Below are positions 51,302-60,463 of a stretch of 64,000 nt of DNA, piece by piece (positions within the stretch are counted from its first letter, which is position 1; every line of letters begins with the position of its first letter). The notes beneath the pieces are model-generated. The model was not told the origin of the DNA and ran no database searches. It was given only the letters and a program-made list of their open reading frames with translations. The position numbers were made by a program, and so were the translations under genes. The stretch is from Oscillospiraceae bacterium (lineage in GTDB: Bacteria > Bacillota > Clostridia > Oscillospirales > Oscillospiraceae). The stretch covers positions 124,001 through 188,000 of the forward strand of contig JAHHSG010000002.1 in NCBI GenBank assembly GCA_020025305.1. The letters are read 5' to 3'.

Positions 51302-52231
51302 TCAGCCGCGGGCGGTGCGGTTGCAGCTGCAGCCGACAGGGCCAAAGAAATTGACCCGCTGCTCGGACAGGCGGATGGTGACCTCCGAATTGTGGAAACT
51401 CTCGCCATCAAGACAGGTCACAATGTTGGGCTGATCAGAGCAAATGCGGATTACTTTGGGGGTGCAGGCGGTGGCAACATGGGACATCTTGTGGTAGTCA
51501 CCTTTGGAGTAGCTGTTTACAAAGCGGGCAAATTCCAGCTTGCCAACCTTGGTAACCAGCAGTGTGTTGAGGACACCGTCATCCATTTTCGCCTCCGGCA
51601 TGGGCATGAAACCACCGCCGTAGTACCGACCGTTACATGCGGATATCAGAATATAGTCGTTTTCCATGCGCTGGCCGTCCACCTCCACCGTCCAATGGGT
51701 GGCAAGGGGGCGGAAGAGAAAGTTCACGATCAGGGAAAAGACATAACTGCCCTTACCGGCCAGCAGGGGGCTTTCACTGTATTTATGTACATCCTCCGCT
51801 ACGCGGGCATCAAGACCGGAACAGGCAATGGTCAGAGCAATGCGCCCGTTCACATCAATGGCATCAATAGGAAATTGGGGGCCGTTCCACAGATTTTCCG
51901 CATCCTGAAACTTGATGGCGTCTTGCCCGAAGTTCCGTAAAAAGTCGTTGCCGGTGCCGATGGGGATACAGGTCATGGCCGTATTATCGTAACCAATAAT
52001 GCCGTTGGCTACTTCGTTGATGGTGCCGTCACCGCCGCAGGCATAGAAACGCAGTTCCTCTCCGGTCTGGCACAGCTGCCGTGTCAGCTCAATTGCGTGA
52101 CCCTGCCGTTTGGTAAGGATGCACTGCACGTCCAGATCATGCTTTTCCCGCAGACGATCCGCCATATCGTAGATGCGCTGGCGGCTGTCGGATTTGCCGG
52201 CAGTGGGATTGATAATAAAGATATGTTTCAT
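51302..52231 (-). CDS. YegS/diacylglycerol kinase family lipid kinase
   Basis: 309 residues. The DAGK catalytic domain begins IFIINPTAGKSDS, with YACGGDGTINEVANGI near 63-78 and PIGTGNDFLRNFG near 90-102, the nucleotide-binding motifs. The C-terminal beta-sandwich domain is complete. These enzymes phosphorylate diacylglycerol or related lipids, often recycling diacylglycerol from lipoteichoic acid synthesis. AGGAGG lies six bases before the ATG. It follows the methyltransferase gene by 44 bases on the same strand. Confidence 0.92.
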   Translation of the reverse strand: MKHIFIINPTAGKSDSRQRIYDMADRLREKHDLDVQCILTKRQGHAIELTRQLCQTGEELRFYACGGDGTINEVANGIIGYDNTAMTCIPIGTGNDFLRNFGQDAIKFQDAENLWNGPQFPIDAIDVNGRIALTIACSGLDARVAEDVHKYSESPLLAGKGSYVFSLIVNFLFRPLATHWTVEVDGQRMENDYILISACNGRYYGGGFMPMPEAKMDDGVLNTLLVTKVGKLEFARFVNSYSKGDYHKMSHVATACTPKVIRICSDQPNIVTCLDGESFHNSEVTIRLSEQRVNFFGPVGCSCNRTARG

Positions 52232-52275
52232 AGTCGACCTCCTATTTTTCAGAGGGTAGTATTTTTTATGTGTGT

Positions 52276-53391
52276 TTATACGTTTCCATACATAAAGAGA
52301 TCACATTTAATCATACCGTTATAGAGCTTGCGCTTGCGATCGGCAGTGCGGCCGAAGGTGCGCTCGAACTCGGTGTGGCTGCTGAGCACCAGTGTGCGCC
52401 ACTTGGGCGGCAGCTGCTGCCACACCCTGCCAAGTTCCCGGTAGAGTTCTTCCGCCTCGGATTTCTCTAACAGCCGTTCTCCGTAAGGAGGATTGGTGAC
52501 CAGCTGGCCGTACTCGCTCTGGCGGCGGAAGCTGCGCATATCTGCCACTTCAAATCGGACGATGTCATCCACCCCTGCCTTGCGGGCGTTATCCTGTGCA
52601 ATTGCCACCGCTTTGGGGTTCACGTCCCCGCCCCAGATGTCGTAAGCGCCGTGGAATTCTTTGTCCATGGCCTCATCGGCGGCATCCATCCAGATGCGGG
52701 AGGGCAGGAAGCTCCAGCGCTGTGCCTCAAAGCTGCGCTCCAGACCCGGGGCGCGGTTTTTGGCAATCAGTGCGGCCTCAATGGGAATGGTACCGGAGCC
52801 GCAGAAAGGGTCGCAGAAGGGGTCACGTCCCCGATAGCGGGAGAGAATGACCATGGCGGCAGCCAGTGTCTCCCGGAGGGGAGCTTCCACCCCCACAGCC
52901 CGGTAGCCGCGTTTATAAAGACCCTCGCCGCTGGTATCCAGACAGATGGCGGCTTCGTCCTTGAAAAGAGAGAAGCGTACCTGATATTTGGTTCCAGTTT
53001 CGGGAAAATGCTCCATGCCGTAGTGAGATTTCATACGCTCCACCATGGCTTTTTTGATAATGGACTGGCAAGCGCTGACAGCGTGGAGCTGAGAGGAGAT
53101 AGAGTAGCCTTTTACCGGGAAGGCCGCGTCGGCCGGGAGATAGTCCTCCCATGCAATGGCGCGGGTGCCCTGAAAGAGCTCTTCAAAGCTATGGGCGGGA
53201 AATTCCCCCAATACCAGCAGTACGCGGGCGCCGCAGCGCAGATTAATATTCAGCCGTGCGGCATCGGTATCCGTGCCGCGGCAGAGAATGCGGCCGTTTT
53301 GTACCTGCACATCCTGCAAGCCCAGACGCTTTACCTCATCGCCCACCAGCTTTTCCAACCCCAAGAGACAGGGGATTAAATATTTTGCCAT
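52276..53391 (-). CDS. 23S rRNA guanine-N2 methyltransferase (RlmL/YpsC family)
   Basis: 371 residues. An N-terminal ferredoxin-like/THUMP region (about 1-155) contains the target-binding module. The Rossmann methyltransferase follows, with DPFCGSGTIPIEAALIA near 195 and catalytic TNPPYGERL near 308. The family methylates guanine N2 in 23S rRNA (the N-terminal half of E. coli RlmL is the closest match). GAGGAACC precedes the start. It is probably co-transcribed with the lipid kinase. Confidence 0.92.
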   Translation of the reverse strand: MAKYLIPCLLGLEKLVGDEVKRLGLQDVQVQNGRILCRGTDTDAARLNINLRCGARVLLVLGEFPAHSFEELFQGTRAIAWEDYLPADAAFPVKGYSISSQLHAVSACQSIIKKAMVERMKSHYGMEHFPETGTKYQVRFSLFKDEAAICLDTSGEGLYKRGYRAVGVEAPLRETLAAAMVILSRYRGRDPFCDPFCGSGTIPIEAALIAKNRAPGLERSFEAQRWSFLPSRIWMDAADEAMDKEFHGAYDIWGGDVNPKAVAIAQDNARKAGVDDIVRFEVADMRSFRRQSEYGQLVTNPPYGERLLEKSEAEELYRELGRVWQQLPPKWRTLVLSSHTEFERTFGRTADRKRKLYNGMIKCDLFMYGNV

Positions 53392-53677
53392 GAAATGGTT
53401 CCTCGTTTCCTATTCTTGTCACAATCTATCATATATGACTGCACCCGAAAGTGCAAGAAAGGCGGGCAAGAAAATTGCCTCTTAACGAAAAATTAACACG
53501 AGAAGGGAAGGCAAGAGAGAAAAAAGAGTAGCACAGTGGGGAAAACTATTGTATAATCGAAAAAAGAAAAATGACAACTTGCAGTTGCACAGAAAAAGAG
53601 CAGCGCAAATGCAGGTTGGTAGTGTTTGGGCATTGAATCGGCTATACTGAGCGCAGCAGGAAAGGAAGGTGCAGTCC

Positions 53678-54499
53678 ATGTCTGTGGGAAAACAGCTGCA
53701 AAAAGTGCGGCGGAGCCATCATCTGACGCAGGAACAATTTGCCGAGCAGCTGCAGGTTTCAAGACAGGCGGTTTCCAAGTGGGAATCGGGCCGCGGCTAT
53801 CCGGAACTGGAGAAGATATTTTATATCTGTAATCGCTACGGTATTACGCCGAATCAGCTCTTTTGTGAAGAGGTGCCTCTGGGGGAAAGCGGACAACAGG
53901 CAGGGCTTATTCCGGGCGAGGCACGTTCTGCGTCTGCACCGGATGACAAGACAGTGCCCGGCCGGCGGAGACTTTTGTGGATCATTGTGGCCGCTACACT
54001 GGTACTGGCGCTGCTGATCGGCATCATTCTGAAAGGAGGAGATGCAGATATGTATCAAGTGATTTGGATTGCGGCGATGGTGGTCTTCGGCGTTTTGGAG
54101 GCCGTCACGGTGGGACTGACCTCCATCTGGTTTGTGGCAGGTGCGCTGGGGGGATTGATTACCACCATGTGCGGCGGGCCGATTTGGCTGCAGTTGACCG
54201 TATTTTTCGTGGTGTCCATCGGCTGCCTGCTGCTGGCACGGCCTTTGGTGGAGAAATACGTCAACAAGACCACGACCGCAACCAATGCAGATCGGGTGCT
54301 GGGCGCTGTGGGCCGCGTCACGGAGACGATTGATAATGCAGAGCCTGCCGGTGCCGTGTATGTGGACGGAAAAACCTGGACGGCCCGCAGCATTATGGAT
54401 GAAGTCATTGAGCCGGACACACTGGTGCGTGTGGTGCGCATGGAAGGTGTAAGGCTTTTTGTAGCAGAAGTCAAAGAAGAGAATCAGGACAATGTGTAA
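53678..54499 (+). CDS. XRE helix-turn-helix protein fused to NfeD domain
   Basis: 273 residues with an unusual architecture. Residues 5-60 form an XRE-type helix-turn-helix (LTQEQFAEQLQVSRQAVSKW). A polar linker follows, then one membrane segment at 98-118. From M125 comes a complete NfeD protein with three to four membrane segments (126-190) and a C-terminal OB fold (about 200-268). At that junction a strong AAGGAGG site lies eight bases before ATG 54050, in frame, so a separate 149-residue NfeD could also be made. NfeD partners stomatin-like proteins in membrane organisation, and such a gene follows 22 bases later. I start at ATG 53678 (GGAAGG at 8 bases). Confidence 0.85.
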   Translation: MSVGKQLQKVRRSHHLTQEQFAEQLQVSRQAVSKWESGRGYPELEKIFYICNRYGITPNQLFCEEVPLGESGQQAGLIPGEARSASAPDDKTVPGRRRLLWIIVAATLVLALLIGIILKGGDADMYQVIWIAAMVVFGVLEAVTVGLTSIWFVAGALGGLITTMCGGPIWLQLTVFFVVSIGCLLLARPLVEKYVNKTTTATNADRVLGAVGRVTETIDNAEPAGAVYVDGKTWTARSIMDEVIEPDTLVRVVRMEGVRLFVAEVKEENQDNV

Positions 54500-54521
54500 A
54501 GAGTAAAAGGAGGATAAGATT

Positions 54522-55433
54522 ATGCCAGGACCCGGATTTATTGCGCTTGCAGTGATTGTCGTTTTTGCGCTGATCGTGATCGTGCGCAACATTTATGTGG
54601 TGCAGCAGTCCAAGGCCTATGTGGTGGAGCGCTTGGGGGCATTTCATGCCGTGATGGGTGTGGGTATCCACGTGAAGGTACCTTTCATTGACCGTGTGGT
54701 CAAGAAAGTTTCCTTGAAAGAGCAGGTGGCGGATTTCGATCCCCAGCCTGTCATCACCAAGGACAATGTCACGATGCAGATTGATACTGTGATCTACTTC
54801 CAGATTACAGATCCCAAGCTGTACACCTACGGTGTGGAGTATCCCATGAACGCCATCGAGAATCTGACCGCCACCACGCTGCGCAACATCATCGGTGCGC
54901 TGGATCTGGATCAGAGCCTCACCAGCCGCGATATCATTAACGCCAAGATGCGCTCCATTCTGGACGAGGCCACCGATCCCTGGGGCATCAAGGTCAACCG
55001 TGTGGAGCTGAAGAATATCCTGCCGCCCCGTGAGATCCAGAACGCCATGGAAAAGCAGATGAAGGCAGAGCGTGAGCGCCGTGAGTCCATTCTGCAGGCC
55101 GAGGGACAAAAGGCCAGCCAGATTCTGGTGGCCGAAGGTGAGCAGCAGTCCACCATCCTGCGCGCCGACGCGGCAAAGCAGGCAAGAATCATGGCGGCTG
55201 AGGCAGAGGCTGCTTCCATTCTGAAGGTACAGCAGGCATTGGCGGATGCGCTGAAGCTGCTGAACGAGTCTGCCCCCAACGATCAGGTCATCAAGCTCAA
55301 GGCACTGGAGGCCTTCCAGAAGGCCGCTGACGGCAAGGCCACCAAAATCATCGTTCCCAGTGAGATCCAGTCCCTGGCCGGGCTGGCATCCTCTGTCAAG
55401 ACCATGTTCGAGGATGACAAAGCAGCCGAGTGA
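54522..55433 (+). CDS. SPFH-domain stomatin/prohibitin-like membrane protein
   Basis: 303 residues. One N-terminal membrane segment (about 5-22) is followed by an SPFH domain (25-190) with AYVVERLGAFHAVMGVGIH and LPPREIQNAMEKQMKAERER. A long Ala/Glu/Gln-rich coiled coil (about 170-260) and a short tail complete it. These proteins oligomerise in membranes and form flotillin-like domains, often with NfeD proteins, as here. AAAAGGAGG lies eight bases before the ATG. It ends the two-gene operon at a strong terminator. Confidence 0.93.
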   Translation: MPGPGFIALAVIVVFALIVIVRNIYVVQQSKAYVVERLGAFHAVMGVGIHVKVPFIDRVVKKVSLKEQVADFDPQPVITKDNVTMQIDTVIYFQITDPKLYTYGVEYPMNAIENLTATTLRNIIGALDLDQSLTSRDIINAKMRSILDEATDPWGIKVNRVELKNILPPREIQNAMEKQMKAERERRESILQAEGQKASQILVAEGEQQSTILRADAAKQARIMAAEAEAASILKVQQALADALKLLNESAPNDQVIKLKALEAFQKAADGKATKIIVPSEIQSLAGLASSVKTMFEDDKAAE

Positions 55434-55450
55434 GTCGTTTGCAAAACATA

Positions 55451-55486
55451 AAAGAGGAGCGTATCTGATGATACGCTCCTCTTTTT
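55451..55486 (+). terminator. Terminator of the NfeD-SPFH operon
   Basis: AAAGAGGAGCGTATC pairs with GATACGCTCCTCTTT around TGAT, followed by TTTGC. The A run on the left lets it also stop the convergent small gene at 55494. Confidence 0.92.
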
Positions 55487-55493
55487 GCGCGGA

Positions 55494-55748
55494 TTATACG
55501 CCGAATTTGGTGATGAGGCCGATGAGGATGCACAGGGCGGCTCCGATGCGGATGCCGCGCTTGAGCTTCTTGGGATCCTGCCAATCCACACTCTTAGGCC
55601 ATGTGGGGTGAATGAAGAAGATGGTTCCGTAAAAAACCCAGCTGATATTATGGAAAATTCCCATTTGGGTGACGTGGGCCAGAATAATAGCCACAATGGC
55701 CACCAGCAGGCACAGAAGAGCTTGCCTCTTAAAGGTGAGATGCAGCAT
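55494..55748 (-). CDS. Small membrane protein of unknown function
   Basis: 84 residues with a hydrophobic segment near 8-26, a second near 30-45 and a third near 67-82, plus a basic loop (DPKKLKRGIR) that should face the cytoplasm. AAAGGAGG lies eight bases before the ATG, stronger support than the longer in-frame start upstream. Monocistronic; it lies between convergent terminators. No family recognised. Confidence 0.75.
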   Translation of the reverse strand: MLHLTFKRQALLCLLVAIVAIILAHVTQMGIFHNISWVFYGTIFFIHPTWPKSVDWQDPKKLKRGIRIGAALCILIGLITKFGV

Positions 55749-55811
55749 AGAAGGCCTCCTTTCTTACATGGTACGGAATATAAAGTTGTCTTATTATAAC
55801 GAATTACAGCA

Positions 55812-55850
55812 TAAAAAACAAGCCCCGAACACAAAAGGTTCGGGGCTTGC
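55812..55850 (-). terminator. Terminator of the RNase J gene
   Basis: On the minus strand AAGCCCCGAAC pairs with GTTCGGGGCTT, followed by GTTTTTT, 18 bases after the stop codon. Confidence 0.92.
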
Positions 55851-55868
55851 GGCAATCCCTTGTGCTTT

Positions 55869-57527
55869 TTACAGCTTGGTGACCATAGGGATGATCATGG
55901 GGCTGCGCTTGGTGCTCTTGTAGAGATAGCTGCTGATCGCCGAGCGCACGGCGCGGCAAATCTCGCCGTCCTCCCGGCGCTTGCGGGCACTCATGTCCTC
56001 CACCGTGTTATAAGCGATGGTACGCAGTTCCTTCAAAAGTTCCTCGGACTCCTTCACATATACAAAGCCGCGGGTCACAATCTCCGGCTCGGAGAGGAGG
56101 TGGTGGTCATGGGAGGAGATGGGAAGTACCACCACGACCATACCGTCGGCAGCCAGCAGGCGGCGGTCGTTCAGGACAACGCTGCCCACATCGCCCACGC
56201 CGCTGCCGTCCACAAAGACCTCGCCGGCGGGGACGGAGGCCTCGCACTTGATGTGCTTGGTGGTCAGTTCAATCACACCGCCGTTTTCTGCCACCACAAT
56301 GTGGGTGGGATTCATGCCCATCTGCATGGCCAGCTTCTTATGAATTTGCAGCATCCGCTGTTCGCCGTGGAGGGGGATGAAGAACCGGGGGCGCACCAGT
56401 GCGTGAATGATTTTCAATTCCTCTTGACAGGCGTGTCCGGAGACGTGGAGCATATCGGCTTTGTCATAGATCACATCGGCGCCCTTGCGGAAAAGCTCGT
56501 TGATGACGCGGCCCACCGTTACCTCGTTGCCGGGGATGGCACTGGCGGAAATAATCACCTTGTCAGAGGGGCCGATGTCGATCTGCTTGTGGGTCGAGAA
56601 GGCCATGCGGTACAGGGCACTCATTTCCTCGCCCTGTGAGCCGGTGGTCACAATGACCTGCTGGGAGGGGGGAAGATTCTTGATGCGGTTGATCTCCATA
56701 AGCGTACCTTTAGGTACCTTCATATACCCCAGCTCTGTGGACACCTTCAAAATATTTTCCATGCTTCGTCCGGTGACAGCCACCTTCCGCCCACAGGCTG
56801 CCGCAGCGTCCAGCACCTGCTGAATGCGGTGGACGTTGCTGGCAAAGGTGGTGACGATGATCCGCTTGTCGCAGTTGGAAAACTGACGCTTGAAGGTCTG
56901 CCCCACAGCGCTCTCGCTGAGGGTGTAGCCGGGACGTTCCACGTTGGTAGAGTCAGCCAGCAGTGCCAGCACGCCCTTTTTGCCCAGCTCACCCAGACGG
57001 GCCAAATCAATCACCTCGCCGTCAATGGGGGTGGAGTCGATTTTAAAGTCACCGGTGTGGATCACGGTGCCCATCCGGGTATGAATGGCGAAGGCCACAG
57101 AGTCAGCAATGGAGTGATTGACGTGGATAAATTCCACTTGGAATTTACCGGCCTTGATGGTCTGTCCGGCCTCTACGGTCACCAGTTTGGTGGAGTTCAC
57201 AAGACCGTGCTCCTGCAGTTTGAGCTTGATAAGGCCGGCCGTGAGCCGTGTGCAATAGATGGGCATGTTGACCTGCTTGAGAATGTAGGGAATTGCACCG
57301 ATGTGATCCTCGTGGCCGTGGGTGATGAAGAGACCCCGCAGGCGGGAGCGGTTCTTAATAAGGTAAGATACGTCCGGGATCACGCAGTCGATACCATACA
57401 TATCATCGCCCGGAAAGGCCATGCCGCAGTCCACTACGATGATCTCACCGCCGTACTCGTAAACGGTCATGTTCTTGCCGATCTCATTGAGACCGCCAAG
57501 AGGAATAATTTTCAGTTTTTCTGCCAT
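55869..57527 (-). CDS. rnjA: Ribonuclease J
   Basis: 552 residues, usual length. The metallo-beta-lactamase motif HGHEDH lies at 70-75, with further metal ligands in HVNHSIADS and HTGDFKID. The beta-CASP segment includes TGSQGE, and PLHGEQRM lies near 388. RNase J is an endo- and 5'-to-3' exoribonuclease that drives mRNA decay and rRNA maturation in Firmicutes. The Shine-Dalgarno GGAG sits about 12 bases before the ATG, rather far, which may lower initiation. A long leader precedes it. Confidence 0.96.
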   Translation of the reverse strand: MAEKLKIIPLGGLNEIGKNMTVYEYGGEIIVVDCGMAFPGDDMYGIDCVIPDVSYLIKNRSRLRGLFITHGHEDHIGAIPYILKQVNMPIYCTRLTAGLIKLKLQEHGLVNSTKLVTVEAGQTIKAGKFQVEFIHVNHSIADSVAFAIHTRMGTVIHTGDFKIDSTPIDGEVIDLARLGELGKKGVLALLADSTNVERPGYTLSESAVGQTFKRQFSNCDKRIIVTTFASNVHRIQQVLDAAAACGRKVAVTGRSMENILKVSTELGYMKVPKGTLMEINRIKNLPPSQQVIVTTGSQGEEMSALYRMAFSTHKQIDIGPSDKVIISASAIPGNEVTVGRVINELFRKGADVIYDKADMLHVSGHACQEELKIIHALVRPRFFIPLHGEQRMLQIHKKLAMQMGMNPTHIVVAENGGVIELTTKHIKCEASVPAGEVFVDGSGVGDVGSVVLNDRRLLAADGMVVVVLPISSHDHHLLSEPEIVTRGFVYVKESEELLKELRTIAYNTVEDMSARKRREDGEICRAVRSAISSYLYKSTKRSPMIIPMVTKL

Positions 57528-57765
57528 AATGGAAAAATTCTCCTTTATCGTTCATCAAAGTTGCACGACAAGAAAGCTGTACCGAAACGGCGCAGCAAAA
57601 TAGAGACGGCTCAACGTACAGCAGCCCTGCATCGCTGCTTTCGGAGAGAAAATCGCCTTTTTGTCGTGTATGTAATTTTGTGGGGGATTCCCCTATATTT
57701 GATCGCGCTCCGAACCGCTTTCGGAAATGCGAAGCATACAAAACAACACGGAAATTCGTGAATTT
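57528..57765 (-). other. Long 5' leader of the RNase J gene
   Basis: About 235 bases between the likely transcription start and the rnjA start codon carry no gene. Several short inverted repeats are visible, for instance AGGGGAATCCCC near 57686-57697. It matches no riboswitch class I recognise; a role in autoregulation is possible. Confidence 0.4.
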
Positions 57766-57770
57766 TTTTA

Positions 57771-57799
57771 AGTATAGCACAGATTTTGCTATTTGTACA
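57771..57799 (-). promoter_or_regulatory. Promoter of the RNase J gene
   Basis: On the minus strand TGTACA (57794-57799) and TATACT (57771-57776) are 17 bases apart, and TGC before the -10 gives an extended element. It implies a leader of roughly 235 bases. Confidence 0.58.
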
Positions 57800-57851
57800 G
57801 CCTTTTCCGTTCGCCTTTTTTCGTACAGAGGTGACAGATGCGGAAAATGGC

Positions 57852-57880
57852 TTGAGAATTGAAAGGAACTATGGTATGCT
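57852..57880 (+). promoter_or_regulatory. Promoter of gdpP and following genes
   Basis: TTGAGA (57852-57857) and TATGCT (57875-57880) are 17 bases apart, about 60 bases before the gdpP start. Confidence 0.6.
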
Positions 57881-57941
57881 TAATCATTATATAATAGGTA
57901 AAATAGGAAGAGTTTGTGCTCCTATCGAAGGAGGGATCTTT

Positions 57942-59930
57942 ATGAATAAGAAAATCAGTCGCCTTTTTAATACGAATCAAACCATTTATGTCCTGTGTTT
58001 GGCGCTTTTTGCTGTGGCAACCATCCCCTTTGAGCCGATGCTGGCGGTTGCCGAGGCATTGGTGGCGGTGCTGGCGTTCCTGTGGGGACGCAATGCCGGC
58101 CATGCTGCCCAGCAGACGGTGAGCCAGTATATGGATCGCTTTGTAGGGGGCAGAGACTCGGCACAGGCAAGTAATATGCTCTATATGCCTCTGCCTATGA
58201 TGGTTTTTGATGTTTATGGCGGGGATGTGCTGTGGAGCAACGACGCATTTTTAAAGCTGACAGAACTGGATGAGAAGCTCTTTGAGTCCAAAGTAGAGAA
58301 GGTAATTCCGACCTTCTCTACCCACTGGCTGTTGGAGGGGAAGCGGGAGTATCCGGAGCTGGTGGTGTGGAAGGATCGAAAATATCAGGTCTTTGGCAAT
58401 GTGGGACACTCCGATGCGATGTCCGGTGCGGTGGGTACTCTGGCCACCACCTACTGGATCGATGTGACAGAATCAGAGGAGATGCGGCGCCGTCTGGAAG
58501 AAACCAGACCGGTGGTGGGAATCCTTATGGTGGACAATTATGAGGATCTGATGAAAGCCTGCCCGGAGAGCAAGCGCTCGGCCGTGCTGGCGGCACTGGA
58601 GGAGAAGATAGGCCAGTGGGTGGCTGACTCCGGCGGATTGCTGCTCAAATATGATCGTGACCGTTATCTCTTCCTTTTTGAGGAGCGCAGCTTTCCCGGT
58701 TATGCGGAGCGGAAGTTTGACCTTTTGGATCAAGCCCGTGGTGTAGTGGCGGGAGAAGGCGTAGCGGCCACGTTGTCCATCGGTATTGGGCGGGATGCGG
58801 AGAGCTATGAAGCACTCTTTAAAAATGCATCTTTGGCATTGGAAATGGCCCTCTCCCGCGGTGGTGATCAGGCCGTGGTGAAGGATCATCAGAATTTCGA
58901 TTTCTACGGCGGGCGCTCTAAAACCACGGAAAAGCGCACGAAGGTAAAGTCCCGCGTCATGGCCAATGCCTTGGGCGAACTGATGCACGAAGCGGATCAA
59001 ATCTATGCCATGGGTCACAAATATGCGGATATGGATTGTCTGGGTGCCGCAGTGGGTATTTGTGTTATTGCCCGAAAGCTGGGCAAGCAGGCTAAGATTG
59101 TGATTGATACAGAGAATAATGCCGCCCATCCCGTGCTTCGCAAGCTGTTGGAACTGCCGGAATATGAGAATGTGTTTATCACGGGCAACGAGGCCTTTTT
59201 GCGCGCACAGCCCGGGGCGCTGCTGGTGGTGGTAGATACCAACCGTCCCGGCAGTGTGGAGTCGGAGGGACTGCTGGATGCCTGCAAGAGCGTGGCTGTC
59301 ATCGACCACCACCGCCGCGGCAGCAGCTATATCGAGAAAATGGCGCTCAACTATCACGAGCCTTACGCCTCCTCCACCTGCGAACTGGTGACGGAACTGC
59401 TGCAGTACCTCATTGAGCCGGGGGATCTCCTGCGTGCAGAGGCGGAGGCATTGCTGGCGGGTATTGTACTGGATACCAAGAACTTCACCAATCGCACGGG
59501 CGGCCGCACCTTTGAAGCGGCGGCCTATCTGCGCCGCATCGGCGCCGATACGGCGGATGTACAGCGCATGTTCCAGAGCGATCTGGAGTCCACCGTTGCA
59601 CGCTATGATATTATCCGCAGGGCACACCTCTATCGGGATACCATTGCCATTGTGGCGCTGGACGATGAGTGCGACCGTGTCACAGCGGCAAAGGCCGCCG
59701 ACGAGCTGCTGACTCTCAAAGGGGTGCAGGCTTCCTTTGTGCTATATAAAAAAGAGGAAGGGGCCTACATTTCTGCCCGTTCGTTAGGCGAGGTCAACGT
59801 GCAGGTCATTGTTGAGGAACTGGGCGGTGGCGGAAATTCTACCACGGCTGGCGGGATGCTGCCAAATTGCATTGTGGGAGAGATGGAGGCTAAACTGAAG
59901 GCCGCCATTGACGAATATTTTGAGAATTAA
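57942..59930 (+). CDS. gdpP: GdpP-type cyclic-di-AMP phosphodiesterase
   Basis: 662 residues in the standard order: two N-terminal membrane segments (about 13-50), a PAS-like domain (about 75-160), a degenerate GGDEF domain (about 175-300), then DHH and DHHA1 domains (from about 335). DHH motifs are GHKYADMDCLGAA, VVDTNRPG, VIDHHRRG and GGGGNSTTAGG. GdpP cleaves c-di-AMP to pApA and so controls potassium and osmotic balance and wall stress. AAGGAGG precedes ATG 57942; the open frame upstream has no site. First gene of the rplI-dnaB-tilS run. Confidence 0.95.
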   Translation: MNKKISRLFNTNQTIYVLCLALFAVATIPFEPMLAVAEALVAVLAFLWGRNAGHAAQQTVSQYMDRFVGGRDSAQASNMLYMPLPMMVFDVYGGDVLWSNDAFLKLTELDEKLFESKVEKVIPTFSTHWLLEGKREYPELVVWKDRKYQVFGNVGHSDAMSGAVGTLATTYWIDVTESEEMRRRLEETRPVVGILMVDNYEDLMKACPESKRSAVLAALEEKIGQWVADSGGLLLKYDRDRYLFLFEERSFPGYAERKFDLLDQARGVVAGEGVAATLSIGIGRDAESYEALFKNASLALEMALSRGGDQAVVKDHQNFDFYGGRSKTTEKRTKVKSRVMANALGELMHEADQIYAMGHKYADMDCLGAAVGICVIARKLGKQAKIVIDTENNAAHPVLRKLLELPEYENVFITGNEAFLRAQPGALLVVVDTNRPGSVESEGLLDACKSVAVIDHHRRGSSYIEKMALNYHEPYASSTCELVTELLQYLIEPGDLLRAEAEALLAGIVLDTKNFTNRTGGRTFEAAAYLRRIGADTADVQRMFQSDLESTVARYDIIRRAHLYRDTIAIVALDDECDRVTAAKAADELLTLKGVQASFVLYKKEEGAYISARSLGEVNVQVIVEELGGGGNSTTAGGMLPNCIVGEMEAKLKAAIDEYFEN

Positions 59931-59951
59931 TCTATGGAGGAGGAACATATA

Positions 59952-60401
59952 ATGAAAGTTATTTTGCAAAAGGATATTCGCGGTAAGGGGAAAAAGGGAC
60001 AGCTCATTGAAGTAGCTGAGGGCTATGCCCGCAACTTTCTGCTGCCGCAGAAGGCCGCTGTGATTGCCACCCCGGATGCCGTTAATACGATGAAGCTGCA
60101 GGCCAAGGCCAAGGCCAAGGCGGATGCGGAGGCTAAGGCGGCGGCTGAGGAGATTGCCAAGAGATTGAAAGAGGCACAGGTGAAGATCTGCGCCAAGGGC
60201 GGCAACGGCGGCAAGCTGTTTGGCGCTGTCACCGGCAAGGAGATCTCCACGGCGCTCAAGGAGCAGTTTGACCTGGATATTGACAGCAAGAAGCTGGTGC
60301 TTTCCGAGCCCATCAAGGCGTTCGGCGGGTATCAGGTGAAGGTAAAGCTGGGGTTTGAGATCAATGGCACGGTGAACGTGATGGTAGTTGAGGAAAATTG
60401 A
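59952..60401 (+). CDS. rplI: 50S ribosomal protein L9
   Basis: 149 residues, usual length. The N-terminal rRNA-binding domain MKVILQKDIRGKGKKGQ continues to GYARNFLLPQ. A long alanine/lysine helix (about 45-75) follows, then the C-terminal domain. L9 binds 23S rRNA in the L1 stalk region. GGAGGAGG lies about nine bases before ATG 59952, which fits better than an in-frame start six codons upstream. It follows gdpP closely, as in many Firmicutes. Confidence 0.97.
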   Translation: MKVILQKDIRGKGKKGQLIEVAEGYARNFLLPQKAAVIATPDAVNTMKLQAKAKAKADAEAKAAAEEIAKRLKEAQVKICAKGGNGGKLFGAVTGKEISTALKEQFDLDIDSKKLVLSEPIKAFGGYQVKVKLGFEINGTVNVMVVEEN

Positions 60402-60463
60402 CGCAAAGTGTTTCGGTATGCCGTGCTCTTGCGGCGTGCTTTTGAGATTAGGAGGGATGATCT

